This document shows positions 14,916 to 38,750 of a stretch of 64,000 nt of DNA, in pieces (the stretch's first letter is position 1; the number at the start of each line of letters is the position of its first letter). Made by a program: the position numbers and the translations under genes. The DNA is from Pteria penguin (lineage: Eukaryota; Mollusca; Bivalvia; Pterioida; Pteriidae), in assembly GCA_035048485.1 (NCBI GenBank), contig CM068587.1, positions 31,667,001-31,731,000 on the forward strand, written 5' to 3'. The notes under the pieces are model-generated. The model was not told the DNA's origin and did no database searches. It worked only from the letters and a program-made list of their open reading frames with translations.

Positions 14916-17900
14916 TTAAAAATATGAATTCTTCGTTATTCTGTGATGTATATAAAAGAACATATATGTAAAATTTTGCAATTTACGTCTATATGTATTG
15001 AAGCATGTTTAATGTACCTTTTCACCTATTTCTGCATTGTCCCGTCCAGGTAGCATGTCCAAATCATCCTTTAAAGCACATGTGTCGATGATGTCACCGT
15101 ATATATTACTATCGAAGGGTTTCCCGAAGAGAATGTTGTTTTTCAGAGTGGCATTCTGCATCCACGCTTGTTGTGAAACGTATGCTGTTGTTCCCTGAAA
15201 AAATTGTATTCATGTTTATATCCTTTTTACTCTGATTTAGATTGAGGTAATGACGTTATTTATTTTAAATATGATAGAATGGTAAATATATTATACTTAC
15301 TTTAATATTAACTTTTCCTGACATCTTTTCCATTTCTCCTAGAAATGCTGAAAGTAGAGAAGATTTCCCAGCGCCGATTGTTCCAACTATTGCCACTAAT
15401 GATCCCTCTGGGATGTTAAGGTTAATACTGGAAACAAGATATTAGATATCTAATTATCCTTTTATAATAAACATAACTATTATTGAAATGTTATCTAATT
15501 CAAATCATGTTTCCTGGCAAAGTCTTCCTTGCAATAAAGCTGTTAATATGTTTTCAAATGATAGGTACATTCATTCTAAACTCATTTCAATATAATGTTT
15601 TATTTAGTTGTAATTTTGACACATAAAGAAAGTTTGAACTCTTAATATTCCTTACTTTGTTAAAATAGGATTTTCCTTTTTGTTCCATGAAAATGTAGCA
15701 TCCTTCACAGATATTGCGTATGCTGAAATTGTAAATAAAACATATATTTACAGCATAATGAAAAGTATAGCACATCAAATTAAAAGCATATATATTTTAG
15801 AATCTTATGAAAAATACAAAATATTCCTTATTTTATTTGGATTCTTACCATTGTCATTGCATCGTTCAATGACATCGTCGTCTAATTCTTCGCTATTCAA
15901 AAAAGTTTTCATTCTTTTCATCGATACTTTGCCCTGTAAAAGAACAAGTAACATCTTAATATATCAGTTATTAGGATAAAAATGATAGAATACAATAGTA
16001 AAAAAAGATATGAAATAATAATATTGACTGAATTAACCAAATACATAACAGAAGTAGGTAACAGTACCTTTATCATCATGACAATAATTGATAATTGAAT
16101 TTATATACCATTTACATGTGACTATGTGTATCTATTTTAGGATAACTCTAATCATTATCGTAAAGATTTATTTGACATTTGCTTTCATCCGTTGCCGATG
16201 TTTAGTACTGATATTGATATTTTACCATTGTAAATCCATTGATGACATGTGGAACAACGGACATATTCCAACTAAGAATATCGAAAATTGCTATAGAAAC
16301 GAAAGCCTTCTCAGCATTAAGTGTATTTGCTGCATCGCTTATCACGTACAGACCAAACGTTGAAAGTGATACCTAAAACATAATAGACATAATAAAAAGT
16401 AAATGACATTGGTTAGATGTATGTAAAGCGACAAACTTGGGGTAAGTTATATAATAAAAACAGAAATGTACTCTGCGGCAATGGAGCATTTAATAACATT
16501 AAACATTTTAGTTTCAAACTATGTACAACACAATATCCAAAATGGTCAAATCTTGAATAAAAACATAATAATAATAATAAAAATAATGATTTCTGAATCC
16601 TACTCACCAAAAAGGGTCCAATATGCCACACCAGTGTACTGATCGAGTCATAGATCTTAATTTTCCTCATTAAAGTCATTTCCTTTTCTCTAATGGCAAG
16701 AATTTTTTCCTCGAAGGATTTTTCCCATGCATAAAGTTTCAGAACCTAAATAAAGAACATAACTGTGAATATTTATAAATATCCGCCTTAATTTTTTTTT
16801 TCTTCTTACTGACGAAAATCACGCAATAATGCAAACGTTAGATAAAAATTAATATAAGAAGTCAAAAACCAAGGAAACTTAAGGACAAAAACCTTTGATA
16901 AAAATTAATATAAAAAAATCAAGAAATAGATTACCTTTACACCATTTAGTACTTCGTTCATAAGTTTTACCCTTTCGTCCTTTGTTTCAGATAATTTTAA
17001 CTGAAAAATGAATAATAATGAATAAATATTCAATAGGATGTCTATATCTATAAATAGTATAATGACAATTACAAATTAATAGAAAATCTGATATATAAAG
17101 ACTCCCACAGAAAAGATTCAATATTGACATTTACGTAAAAGAACAAAGAATCGTTTGAACTAAGATTTAATTTTGCTAAAATAATACTTCAAAACTGGCC
17201 TTCGGCGGGTGGTTTTTCTTTAGAGGCGTTATTAAAGACAGATTTTACTATAAAAATATCTTGTATAAATAGATGTTATTTTTACTCACATGGCAGTCAG
17301 TTGTTTTCTTCGAAAGATATCCATGAACTGGAATAAACAGAGCAGTTGCTGCGAATCCGGCGATAGCGCTAGCCCCGACCTCTGTCCACAGAAGGAACAT
17401 TGAAATGACTACTTTTATAGGACCCATCCACATATGGTGAATCCAGTGTACCATTGAACACATTCTTCCGGCGTCAACTGCCATCAAGTTTACAATTTCC
17501 CCTGTTGTGGAAGATTTACGGGCTGCATTTGACATTTTTAACATCTGCAATCAAGAAAAGACAGGAATATTAAACTCATCCTCAATCCTTTTTTACATAT
17601 GCACTAACATGTTGTATCTTACAAAGACATATCCTTTTATTATACGCATTTTATGTTTCTACAAATATCTTGGTGGGATATGTCTTTATAAATGAGTAGT
17701 GAATGATGTACATAAAGAAACATTTTTACTAGACAAGGTAGAGCGAATGAAGATGATACTAAATAATGATAACTATGAAACTTCAAACGTGAATACCTTA
17801 GTATAGACTGTGGATAGAAGTGAAGTTTTTATTTTATATTCCAGTTCGTGTTTGAATTGACCATGTTGGTTTCCAATAATACTTCTAGTCACTGACAAAG

Positions 17901-18305
17901 TAAACAGCGAAGCAGCATACATGATTCCAATCCACATTCCTTTGCTTTCCTCTTCTACATACTGAATTAGGTACCTAAAGCATGAAGACTTCACATTAAA
18001 CAATCGTGTAACATAATATGGCGAATTTACAAATGTTGCTTTTATATCCAATTTAAATTTAATAACTTCAATAATCCTGCGAAATAAATTTGTTATTTTA
18101 ATGAAGTGTTGCCAATAAAGCACATGTGAGCCTATATATTACATATAAGTTTTCCGCAAAAGATGCAAAGTAAAACACCTAATCCAGTAAATGTGAGCGT
18201 AAATTAATTCTTTTAGAATATCGAATTTGTCTGTTTACGACGGATCAGAATATGTCATACCGCTATGTGTTAAAACTTTTACTTCAAAATGAATGTAATA
18301 CTTAC

Positions 18306-18326
18306 TTTAGAATAATCTGATGTTCC
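18306..18326 (-). other. Fused 21-nt micro-exon at the gene B deletion junction
   Basis: The deletion removed the equivalent of A 3229-4419. It joins the first 10 nt of exon 5 (with its acceptor) to the last 11 nt of exon 8 (with its donor). Both splice sites survive, leaving a 21-nt exon that would encode GTSDYSK. It enters in phase 0 but leaves in phase 0, whereas exon 9 expects phase 2, hence the frameshift. Junction microhomology is at most about 1 nt, as in end joining. Confidence 0.85.
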
Positions 18327-20256
18327 CTGTAAAGCATAATTAAGATATTTGAAAGGTATCTAATAAATAACCTATAAAGATATGAAAAAAGGGTGTGTAG
18401 AATGCAAATATTCTCATGTATTTTGCGTGTTATTGCTAACACATGAATAGTTATTACAATAAGACACTAATTTTAAGACTTCAATGCGTTTCCTACCATG
18501 TTATATGCATCCGACCATCGATTGAAAGTTAATATACAGGATCGAGTGAGTACGCACGTCCAAAACACTGTAAGGAATTTTCTGAAGTGTTTGCCCGGAT
18601 TCTCAACCGAATTAGCAAGAATCTGAAAATTATAAACAAATAGATATTTAATAATCTAAACTTTATGAATCAATGTAAACGAGAATTCATTCATAATATT
18701 CGCTTATGCCGAAATAATTGGCTCTTATTTTCTTCTTTTCCAGCAAGTAACACAACATTTATAATTATCAGGAAAACTCCAGATTTGGCATCCAAAATTG
18801 TTGATTATTTTAGCTAATACTTGACATTCCTCATTTTGGGGGAAATCCTAGATCAAGCTTTATTGATTTTCATGTCGATATTCATATGAAAATTCGTAAG
18901 ACAATGGTAATATCAAAGCATTAAGAAAAAGGCAATATTTACTTTTTCATTAATATATTTGATTTCTTACCACTGATATCCCAACTGTCAATTTTTCGGC
19001 GACCAACATAACTTCAGTAGAATAACCAGAAAGGTAGGAATGCATCTCGAGTGATAAGTCAAAGAGGACCCCAAATACAAGGACGGTTGACAACATCTGA
19101 AACGCAATGATATTTTAAGCATAAGATTTACGTCTATATATTCCTTTTCGAAAAGTTGATTATCAATACCATGATTTCATTGATCAACAAATAAATAGAT
19201 AAATAAATAGATGAATAAATAAATAAATACAAAATAAAAACATACTTGTGATCGTTTCCCGTTCATCGTAGTCTTTAAGGTATCTTCACATGTTGATTTC
19301 CATGTGTCGGGCATTTTTGAGCGGGAAATGATAGCAATTATTGCTAATATACTCCATATTAAATTATTTTGATACAAGATGTTCAGATCCGGATAGGTCT
19401 CCTTGGCAACAAGGTCTGATGCTAGATACACGATTGTCTCGGAGATGTTCATTGATGATATGTAGAATTTATCTCTTTCAAAATCTGGAAAGATAAGTAC
19501 CATTTTAAAACCATTTTAGAGATAAAAAAAAGTAAATTAATGTTATTTATTGTAGACACGTTTCGGGTATAAAGCTGCCAGGAATCGGATGTTTGTTCAT
19601 ACTTAAATCTGGCTGGTTCCGCTCCCGCCAGCATAATGAAGGTATCGTTACTTATATAGCTTTTACAATTACAATGTACTGGACTGTTCATTTCTTTAAA
19701 TATAAGTTAGATCATTATATTACTTATTTACATTTTTAGAGTTATGGTTTATATACATGGCCCACCTTTAGATATTGCACAACGTCAATGACATTTACAC
19801 TCCATTTTTCTATTTGAACATATCACTATTTGATTTTTTTTTTGACATTCGTTATTATGTCTTTGTCGATTAATAACGTATGGAATTGTAACGTAAAAGA
19901 GAGATGCAAAAGTAAGACTCAATTGTTTAAGGTTATACATACATTGTTTAATGTTTATGTATCTCTAAACAGATCAACTCGAAAAACACAATTAACACAT
20001 AATCGTAAGTGATATGCATTCTATTACAGAATTATTTATTTCACTTTTACTTCATCTTCTGTATATTCAATTCTACAATAGAAAGGTTTAGTATTTTTCA
20101 ATATCAAAACATGTATTTTAGATAGAAAAACAAAGGAAATAAAATCTATAATGCATGAAACTTTGCAAAAGCCCCTCAATCTAAGTTCCAAAAAAAACCC
20201 CCACCCCTGACTTTATACTACTAAAAGTAATAGTAATTGGATATAAGTATATCTAC

Positions 20257-20328
20257 CTTCTATGTCTGTTGAGAGTTGAATAATTTCTGACTTCTACAGA
20301 TCTCGTTCTCCCTTTTATACTCTATTGG
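20257..20328 (-). promoter_or_regulatory. Gene B core promoter and noncoding exon 1
   Basis: TATAAAA on the minus strand (20319-20313) with CCAAT (20328-20324) just upstream. A short untranslated exon, about 20285-20257, ends at a GTAGAT donor. The promoter is preserved although the reading frame downstream is broken, so B may still be transcribed. Confidence 0.55.
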
Positions 20329-22136
20329 TTAGTCATATCAAATCATTATTTATTATTAACCTTTTGGACTCAAAGGGGAATTCTGTGTAAGTACCAGAGA
20401 CATTTAAATACTATAAATAGATCTCCAGCTCTGTGGGTATAAGCTAGCCTTCGATATGTGTACATGTATGAGCCGTTGATATGTCTGTGAAGGTACTTGG
20501 AGTTTTAATCATTGTACCCATGCGAAGAGGTACTATAGGTATTGATTGATTGATTGAAAAAAAAAAATAACTCGAGAATTGATTTCGTGGTCGACATTTT
20601 CGACATTAAAAGGAACTTCTAATGCGACTTTAAATATAAATGAAACACTGTACACTTCGTAGGTGGTTCCAATGATTCAATACCATATGTAAACTCAATT
20701 CAGACGGGTGACATAGTGTCAATTAGTGTAAATATAAACCCATACTGTGAACTTCAAAGGATGGTAGGAGGTGAAGACCTGATACGGGTGACTAGAATCA
20801 AAAGGTTTGGAGAATTCAAAATACATAAAAAGGAATTTTAAGGGAGAAATAAGTACAAACTTCGATGGGGAAGGGAAACAATCCCGTTGTCGTCTCATCC
20901 TCTGTTTCACACAAACATTGCAAAGAAATTTAGACCCAAGGAGTTATAGTTCATTCCGTATAATTTAATTCCTTTCAAACATATTTTACATTATCAGAAA
21001 TTCGTATATTATGTCTACACAGTTTCTCAACAACTCCAAACTTCTGCTGCGATGGTATCAAAATATTTAGGTTACGAAAACGCAGGAAATAACATCGTAA
21101 GAGTAAAATAATCTAAAGATTAGCTGTGCCCCTAATTTTCAAACCAATCAAAATGTGTGTTACATCTAAAATTAAATGATTAAGTAAATCGACCCGCATG
21201 GCTCTGGTGGAGATTTGTGCATAATTCACGCTCCTGATTTTTCATATAAAATTTCTAGACTAGAAATTTGATAATAGTAGGTAACCTCCTTGTGTATTGA
21301 AAGCAAATATTGTGATGTAAGTACTAGTGATCCTTCAGATATTATTGACGAGATGAGAATACCCTTGCTCAAAGGTCTTTAGCAGTGCACGCATGTCTAA
21401 ATTCATTCAGAGCGACGACGTTACCGTATATAAAACTTGGCTGTGTGTTGATAGGGTGATTACATGAGGTTGTTATGATACGACCTCAATAAATGCCTCC
21501 CCATGTTGGTAACTTGAAGCCGATTATGTATCCTACTTGTCAAGGGCAGAACTTTACCGATATTTCCTGCGAAAGAGGCCGTAAATATGAGGGGTGAAGG
21601 ACTCAAATTTATACCTATGTCGGCGTTCTAGGCACGGAGGGCTACAATCAAGAGGCCTCGGTGTTTTTCGGTCTTATCCCTTGACCAAGAAGGTTTTACT
21701 TATTCATCAATATGATAAAGGACGACTGAATCCGATAGATATTTCAAATTTCGATTATACGAATATCAATGTGGATTAGACTCCTTATTGAGAGGATGCA
21801 AATTATTAGAATGAATGGTTTGTAAAATACAAGAACTGGTCTCAAGATGTATTGGATAGTAAACAATAACAACATGTAATCTAACAAAAATAAATTAATG
21901 AATTAAAATCTCTCTGAGTTTAAATGAAAGCAAACTGCGAAATGAAAACTTTTAGAGATAAAAACCCTGTTGCAGCGGAATTTGTCAAAAACTAACAAAA
22001 AAAAAAAAAAATAAATAAATAAATAAATAAAATAAAATAAAGAAATAAATAACCCCCCCCCAAAAGAAACAAAAATAAAAACAAAACAAACAAACAAAAC
22101 CAAAAACAAAAGAATAATAATAAAATTAGTACTACG

Positions 22137-22193
<57 letters not shown>

Positions 22194-22401
22194 GCTACTA
22201 CTACTACTACTACTACTACTACTAATAATAATAATAATAAAAAGAATTACAAAGTAGAAATTGATGACTTTTTAAAATGTCACTTAGCCATTTATAATCG
22301 AATTAAAGACACACACATACAATCAAACAATCACACACAGATACGCAAACACGCCCCCCCCCCCACATACACAGACACACACACAGAGACACACACACAG
22401 A

Positions 22402-22468
<67 letters not shown>

Positions 22469-24197
22469 TATACAATGTATATGTAAGTAAACGTTTTGTT
22501 GAAATCTGTGTTTTTGTTAAGAAAATTGTTTAAAACGGTCATACAAGTATCCAGTTTAACAAAATATTTCAATATTTCTCGGCAGGTTCAGATGAGTCGA
22601 TTTGCCGAAGGCGTCTCACTGAAGCGCTATATCTCATTAAAGTTTGCAATAAGAAAAAGAAACGGCTTTTTTCACAGTGAGGGATAGGGCATGGTCTGCA
22701 AATATTGTTAAGATTGTTAAGTCTGGTAAGACTGTTGTTCGGAGCAAGACACAATTGTAGAACTGTCGTTAATAGGATCATACAAATGACACAAGTGCCA
22801 TTTACTACGACAATACTTCAAATCAATAGTGCAAAGGGGGGTTCTCCCTAATGTATAACTCTTACTTTTAGATCACTATGGTAATTACTTTGCTCTTCAA
22901 ATATTCATATGACAGATTTCCACAGTTTCTGCCCTGAGGGATTATGGAAGAGACATCAGCGGTCGAAATGCACATACAGTGCGCTTAATTCATAAACGTA
23001 TAGATGTTCCCTGCATTAACAGGTTCATCCATGGAAAATGATTAAAAACAGAAACCAGTTAACAGAATCTAGATGTTATTGACGTTGACAAACACAGTTT
23101 GGAAAGTGACACAGCCATATAAAAGAATGATGTGCAAAAATGCTTGTATAAATTTATTCGAGGTATCTTTTTCGAGCTCCATGCAAGTACAATTATAACT
23201 CTATATGACAAAAACTATTAAGGCGTTATAATATCACCCTTCAGAGTACAGTGGTTTTTGGAGCGACAATGTTTATCAATGTATAACAATAGGTAAAACA
23301 AATAATCATAACCAACACAAGTAGTGGTATAAAACAATTTATTTTTCACATTGACGTGTGAAAATATTTTATAACATTTTATAACAAATTATCAAAACTA
23401 TAATAAGATAAGGGGTAGACTATTGAAAAGGGATCGTTGTATAACAGCAATAAAACATCAATAACAATGAACAATGTAGCTTTTGTAAAATGTTTACAGA
23501 TTAATAAACGTTATAACAGTTTTGTATGAATGGAATAGCACAAACCCTGTTTGATACATTGTATAAAGTATACATTAAATGATAATTTGGCAAAAAGTCA
23601 AACCTGTAAGATATTGCATTTGTATAACTAGACAACTATACTAAAACATACCTCTGAGATATAACATATGAGTAAATGTACAGTTTGTGATATCTTAGTA
23701 TACAATGTAAAAATGAATAGAAATATTGGAAATGTTTACATGAATTTCTGAGATTTTCCTTGAAAATTTAGAATAACACAATGAAAACCTCTGTTATGTA
23801 ATGTTTAAAATATGCATTATAAATTGATAAAATATCTTTTTCAAATGGTCAGCATTTGTATAATGTAGCATTTGTGATTTATGTAATATTTCTACGATAT
23901 AAAGATATGTATAAGTACATATATATTTTTGGGGTGATATACTTTATTTTGCGATGTAAAACAACTATGAATATCTGGTATCATTTTCACAAAAATATGA
24001 TGGCAAAAAGTGATGACATGAAAATTTTTGTAATGCTTTGTCAATAATACAAAGAAGAGTTAATAAACAATAATAAGCACCATAAAAATAGATTAGCTAA
24101 TGTGTAAAATAATGTTATGACTACCAACACTTCGAATTCAAGATCGATGTATCCATAGAACTCGTATGTTTTAAGCGACATCATTATTCGTAATAAA
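20329..24197. other. Intergenic spacer between genes B and C
   Basis: Duplicate of the A-B spacer. No gene is supported. Differences from the first copy are mainly microsatellite length and small indels, such as about 24 bp missing near 22,833. It contains the B-side copy of the ATTG run (about 20,541-20,555) and AT-rich 3' flank of gene C towards 24.2 kb. Confidence 0.7.
21995..22468. repeat. Microsatellite cluster: A-rich/AAAT, (TAC)n, (AC)n
   Basis: Counterpart of the 8.1-8.5-kb cluster. The TAC array (about 22,131-22,224, with one CGA and one TGC interruption) is shorter, while the AC tract (about 22,308-22,466) is much longer than in the first copy. Confidence 0.95.
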
Positions 24198-24203
24198 TTT
24201 ATT
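24198..24203 (-). terminator. Polyadenylation signal AATAAA of gene C
   Basis: Minus-strand AATAAA 224 nt beyond the gene C stop codon, the same spacing as in gene B. Confidence 0.45.
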
Positions 24204-24426
24204 ATTTCCCGTCATGCGATAATGAAAAATACATGATTGCTATGATATGACTAGACGCATCTTACTCTGTACCTCACAGTATAAAAGACTAAAATAATGA
24301 TATGTATAGTATTTCATATTTTAATTAATTATATCGTAATTGAAACATTAGCAAGATTATGGCCTCCTACAAAGCGAAATAATTATCATATTGTTTTGTA
24401 CTATATCTTCAATAATATATAAATAA

Positions 24427-34930
<10,504 letters not shown>

Positions 34931-35505
34931 TGCTGATATGTAGAATTTCTCTATTACAAAATCTGGAATTACAAGTAACAATATTTGACACCATATAAAT
35001 AAAATTGGTGAAGAATCCTATCTATTGTACACACATTACGCGTACAACACGAACACCCCTTCTATTACAGCTTTATTTGATAGAACGTGTTATGAAAAAT
35101 TGATGAGGGTGAATCTTTTTGTGATACTTATATACATTTCCTACCCTGTATATAGGATCTATTTTAAATATAAATTCATCACCTTTCAGAAAATTAAGTT
35201 ATTAAGTAGATTTTATAATATCATATTATTTCATATATCTAAGTATCATGACTTATGTAGCTTTTACCATTACAAATGTACAATGTTGTTCCTTTGTTTA
35301 TGCATGTGATAGAGCATTGCAGTGTCCATTTCTATCTTTCTTGTTTATATACCATCCAACCATTATATATTGCACAACGTCAATGAAATTTACACTCCTT
35401 ATTTGTCGTAAGACCATATCATTATTTGACCTATTTATAGGCTGTTTACACCTTAACATCTTAGCATCCCCGATATAAACCCAAAGTAGATCAAATGGTG
35501 TATAG

Positions 35506-35663
<158 letters not shown>

Positions 35664-36102
35664 TCTGCCAACAATGCAATTGTTTATTTAAAGTGTGAAA
35701 ACAAAATAATTATAACAAAGAAGGTTCGCATCGCTTACTATACGGGTATCCAAGGTATTCGAATCGCGCGCACCGATATAAAGCGGTAAAGAGTTTCATT
35801 GCATTTTTGACATTTTTTTGTCATTATATGTCTTTGTTGATTCATAAACCGATCAAATTAAAAAGCACAATTACATGTATTTAAAAATCTTTAGTGATAG
35901 TCATTCAGTTGCGAAATTATTTGTTTTACTCTGATTTATCTTTTCATATTCAATTCTGCAAAACAAAAAGTTTAGTATTTTTCATAAATACAACAGAAAA
36001 TCAAATCCAATGCGTGAAAGCACGCAAAATACCCTAAATCTAACTGTCAAAAACGGTTTTATACTGCAAAAAGCAATGGTAATTAGATTAAAGTATATCT
36101 AC

Positions 36103-36175
36103 CTTCTATGTCTGGTGAGAGCTGAATATTTTCTGATTTCTACAGATCTCGCGCTCTCTTTTATAGTGTACTGGT
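36103..36175 (-). promoter_or_regulatory. Gene C core promoter and noncoding exon 1
   Basis: TATAAAA on the minus strand (36165-36159). The short untranslated exon, about 36135-36103, ends at a GTAGAT donor as in A and B. The CCAAT pentamer of A and B is CCAGT here (36174-36170), so this copy may differ in promoter strength. Homology to the A promoter runs to about 36,410. Confidence 0.6.
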
Positions 36176-36499
36176 TAGTCATAGCCAATCAATACTTATT
36201 ATTAACCTTTCGGATTCATAGGGGAATTCCATGTAAGTACCAGAGACATTTAAAGACTATAAATAGATCTCCAGCACTGTGGGTATTGGGCAGCCATCGA
36301 TATATGTATATGTATGTGTCATTCATTTGTCTGTGGAGAGGGTACTTTAAATCTTAGTCATTAATTTTTTACCAGTGCGAAGAAGCACTATAGGTATTGA
36401 TTGAATGATTGATTAACTAATAGAATGAGCATATTTTAAACTTCAAAGAACGGTATGAGGAGACGGCACAACTTACGATGACAATGCGTTTCACTAAAA

Positions 36500-36575
36500 A
36501 TCATAAGCGTAAACTTACGACTAAAATTCATCGTAGTTTACGTGTGGTCAGGTTCCCGAGACCCCTCTAGACTTT
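36500..36575. repeat. Inverted arm of a foldback structure
   Basis: The segment around 36,545-36,575 (GGTTCCCGAGACCCCTCTAG) is the reverse complement of the start of the direct repeats at 36,813 and 36,898. Within it, 36,508-36,542 forms its own small hairpin with about 12-bp arms (CGTAAACT...AGTTTACG). The arms enclose a MITE-like insert, so this is probably an older foldback element. Confidence 0.6.
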
Positions 36576-36614
36576 AATATATCTGATATATATATCGAGT
36601 ATATCCAATACTAA

Positions 36615-36801
36615 GATAGGTGGATCCAGAAATTTTGGAAAGGGGGATTGCAGTATCCCATGACTAATGTTTTGCACTATTCAGTCTGGAAAGGGGGAGG
36701 GGTTGCAGCCCTAAAAATGGTGGAAAATGGCCCCTTTTGGTAAAATTTTCTGACCAAAGGGATGAGGAGTTGCAACCCCCCCCCCTTTAAATCCGCCACT
36801 G
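36615..36801. mobile_element. MITE-like element, copy 1 of family X
   Basis: Non-coding, about 187 bp, with terminal sequences GGTGGATCCAG and ATCCGCCACTG that are imperfect inverted repeats, flanked by ACTAA on both sides (36,610-36,614 and 36,802-36,806). The interior includes GTTTTGCACTATTC and TTTTCTGACCAAA, both shared with 41,196-41,413. Confidence 0.65.
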
Positions 36802-36812
36802 ACTAAAGTATA

Positions 36813-36982
36813 GAGGAGTCTCGGGAACATGTATAGGCTGCGTAAAGTACGAATTAGGAGTTGATCCCGCAAATACCTGGTTTACGCGATCAATCTAGAG
36901 GGGTCTCGGGAACATGACTAGGCTACGTAAAGTACCATTTGGTACTTGATCCTGCAAATACCTGGTTTACGGGATCAGTTAT
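36813..36982. repeat. Two-copy direct repeat, period 85 bp
   Basis: Two imperfect copies begin at 36,813 and 36,898, each with TCTCGGGAACATG, a GTAAAGTA segment, TTGATCC and AAATACCTGGTTTACG. They are inverted relative to 36,545-36,575. Confidence 0.8.
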
Positions 36983-37082
36983 GGCTACGTCTACCTTGGT
37001 GAAACAGGCTACTGATGTGGGTGAGTGGAACCAAAATGTCGGGAGAATTAGTGCATTCTGAGAATGAGTATTGATTTCAAAC

Positions 37083-37261
37083 CAGTGGCGGATTTAGAGC
37101 GGGAGAGAGGGGGCGGGGGCCCAGCCCATCCATTTTGGCACATACTTTTAATTAAAGCTCTAGATTTAGCACTCCAAAGTGACTGAGTAGTTTGGCTAAT
37201 ACTTGACTTTCACTTGCGCTACCTCCTTTCTGTTTTCGGAAATCCTGGATCCGCCACTGCA
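37083..37261. mobile_element. MITE-like element, copy 1 of family Y
   Basis: About 179 bp starting CAGTGGCGGAT and ending ATCCGCCACTG, near-perfect terminal inverted repeats, no coding capacity. In reverse orientation it resembles 40,009-40,145. Terminal CAGTGGCGG sequences are seen in hAT-type non-autonomous elements, but no 8-bp duplication is obvious here. Confidence 0.7.
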
Positions 37262-37657
37262 TACAGTGAACGCATGTGCTTATCTGGTATAACGGAGGCT
37301 AAGGTTCTGCAATGTGATATTATAAGACTTTGTTTCGGGCAATGTAAACAAAATGTTTCGCTACATACTCATTAAAATTTGACTTTCGAGAGTATTGATC
37401 TTGTACATGTACATACAAAAATAAAATATCTATATGAGCGTATATCAGTCAAATAAAGCGAGAATATTATTATCTCAGAAAATACATACGTTAACAGAGT
37501 TGTAATTTTCAATTAATAAAACAGAAAATCAACTAACGTGCATGGATGTGCAATTGTTTCATTCTACGGAAATAGTCATTTCCTTCACATTAAAGATCAC
37601 AATCCGGAGACGTTAGGAGCAGGTATACATAGGTTCTCCATTTATTATAAGTCATTC
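37262..37657. other. Unannotated spacer
   Basis: AT-rich sequence with no supported gene, repeat or regulatory site. Confidence 0.5.
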
Positions 37658-37956
37658 TCCATTTAAATGTGATTGATTGATTGATTTTTGTTTTACGTCA
37701 CACCACGAATATTTCACGTATACGGTGACGGCATCTGCCTGATGCGGAGCATACAAATTTTGACCTTTGCAACGGACCCACCCAAAGCAGTAAGGGATCT
37801 TTAACATGCCATGCATACCACGACACGGGACCTCGGTTTTTACTGTCTCATCCGAAAGACATGACACCGGCATGACCAGAACGGGACTCGAACCCCGGCC
37901 TCCCGATTAGGAGTCCGACGCGATACCACCAGGCCACGCCGGCTTCCATTTAAATG
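37658..37956 (-). mobile_element. tRNA-derived SINE, copy 1
   Basis: The element (37,670-37,944) lies tail first on the plus strand. The minus strand has a tRNA-like head with A box around GGCCTGGTGG, B box GGTTCGAGTCCC (37,894-37,883), a body and a tail with GACGTAAAAC and ATTG-type repeats. Twelve-base duplications TCCATTTAAATG flank it (37,658-37,669; 37,945-37,956). Other copies lie at 38,751, 39,048, 50,550 and 62,395. Confidence 0.9.
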
Positions 37957-38750
37957 CGTACGTGATGTGTATGATATTTCAGTAAAACGTATATGCACCG
38001 TACTATACAAAATGCTTGCCATTGTTAGTACCAGGGGAAGGGGGCCACTGAAGCTTTTCGTTAAAAATTTTACAGAACCAAAATGGTTTTGACTAATTGT
38101 GAAGATGCAACACCCCATCTCGAACACTCTTGGATCCGCCGTCATATACTGTATATTAGTAGTTTAAGTAAACAATCAACTAGTCACCCTAGTAAGCTGA
38201 ATTGGCAACCTTACAGAATTTTACTCGTAATCGGAAGACTGTAGGTTCGAATGTCGTTAGATGCCACAACCAGTAATGGTATCAGCTGCCAGATTTTGCT
38301 GTTCTGTGAGAGACTTTGTACTGTATGATGAAAACTTTCAGGGAAAAGGTTGTAAACAGTTCCCTTTAATTCATCCTCTGAACCCGGAAATAGTTTCAAG
38401 AACAAATTCATAAAGCGCAGCACTAGACAGGTGCCGCCACCATATAAGTGAGATGATCTTGGTGTTACGTTATCAATGATAACAATAGCAACAAAAATCA
38501 TTCAGCACAATGATAACAATAGTGATATATATTTTGTAGTGATCAAGTCAAATTCTATAGAGTATTAAGTAAAACGTACATTGTTGCTAGTCATACATTA
38601 TGATGCATCCTTGATGTATGTCCTTGCCATAGTCACTGCAGAACAATAGTATAAATAGTTATCATATTTCCAAACAGTCTTATTTTGAAATCGAAAAAAA
38701 GTGTAATTTGATATCGGCACTTACACTGGAATCGCGAACTTAAAAGATCG
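37957..38750. other. Unannotated spacer
   Basis: No supported gene. Short frames on the minus strand lack recognisable domains; 37,840-38,145 reads partly through the SINE. Confidence 0.5.

Noticed and set aside
22308..22468. CRISPR-like or structured repeat array
   Set aside because: It is a simple AC dinucleotide tract in a eukaryotic spacer, with no spacer units.
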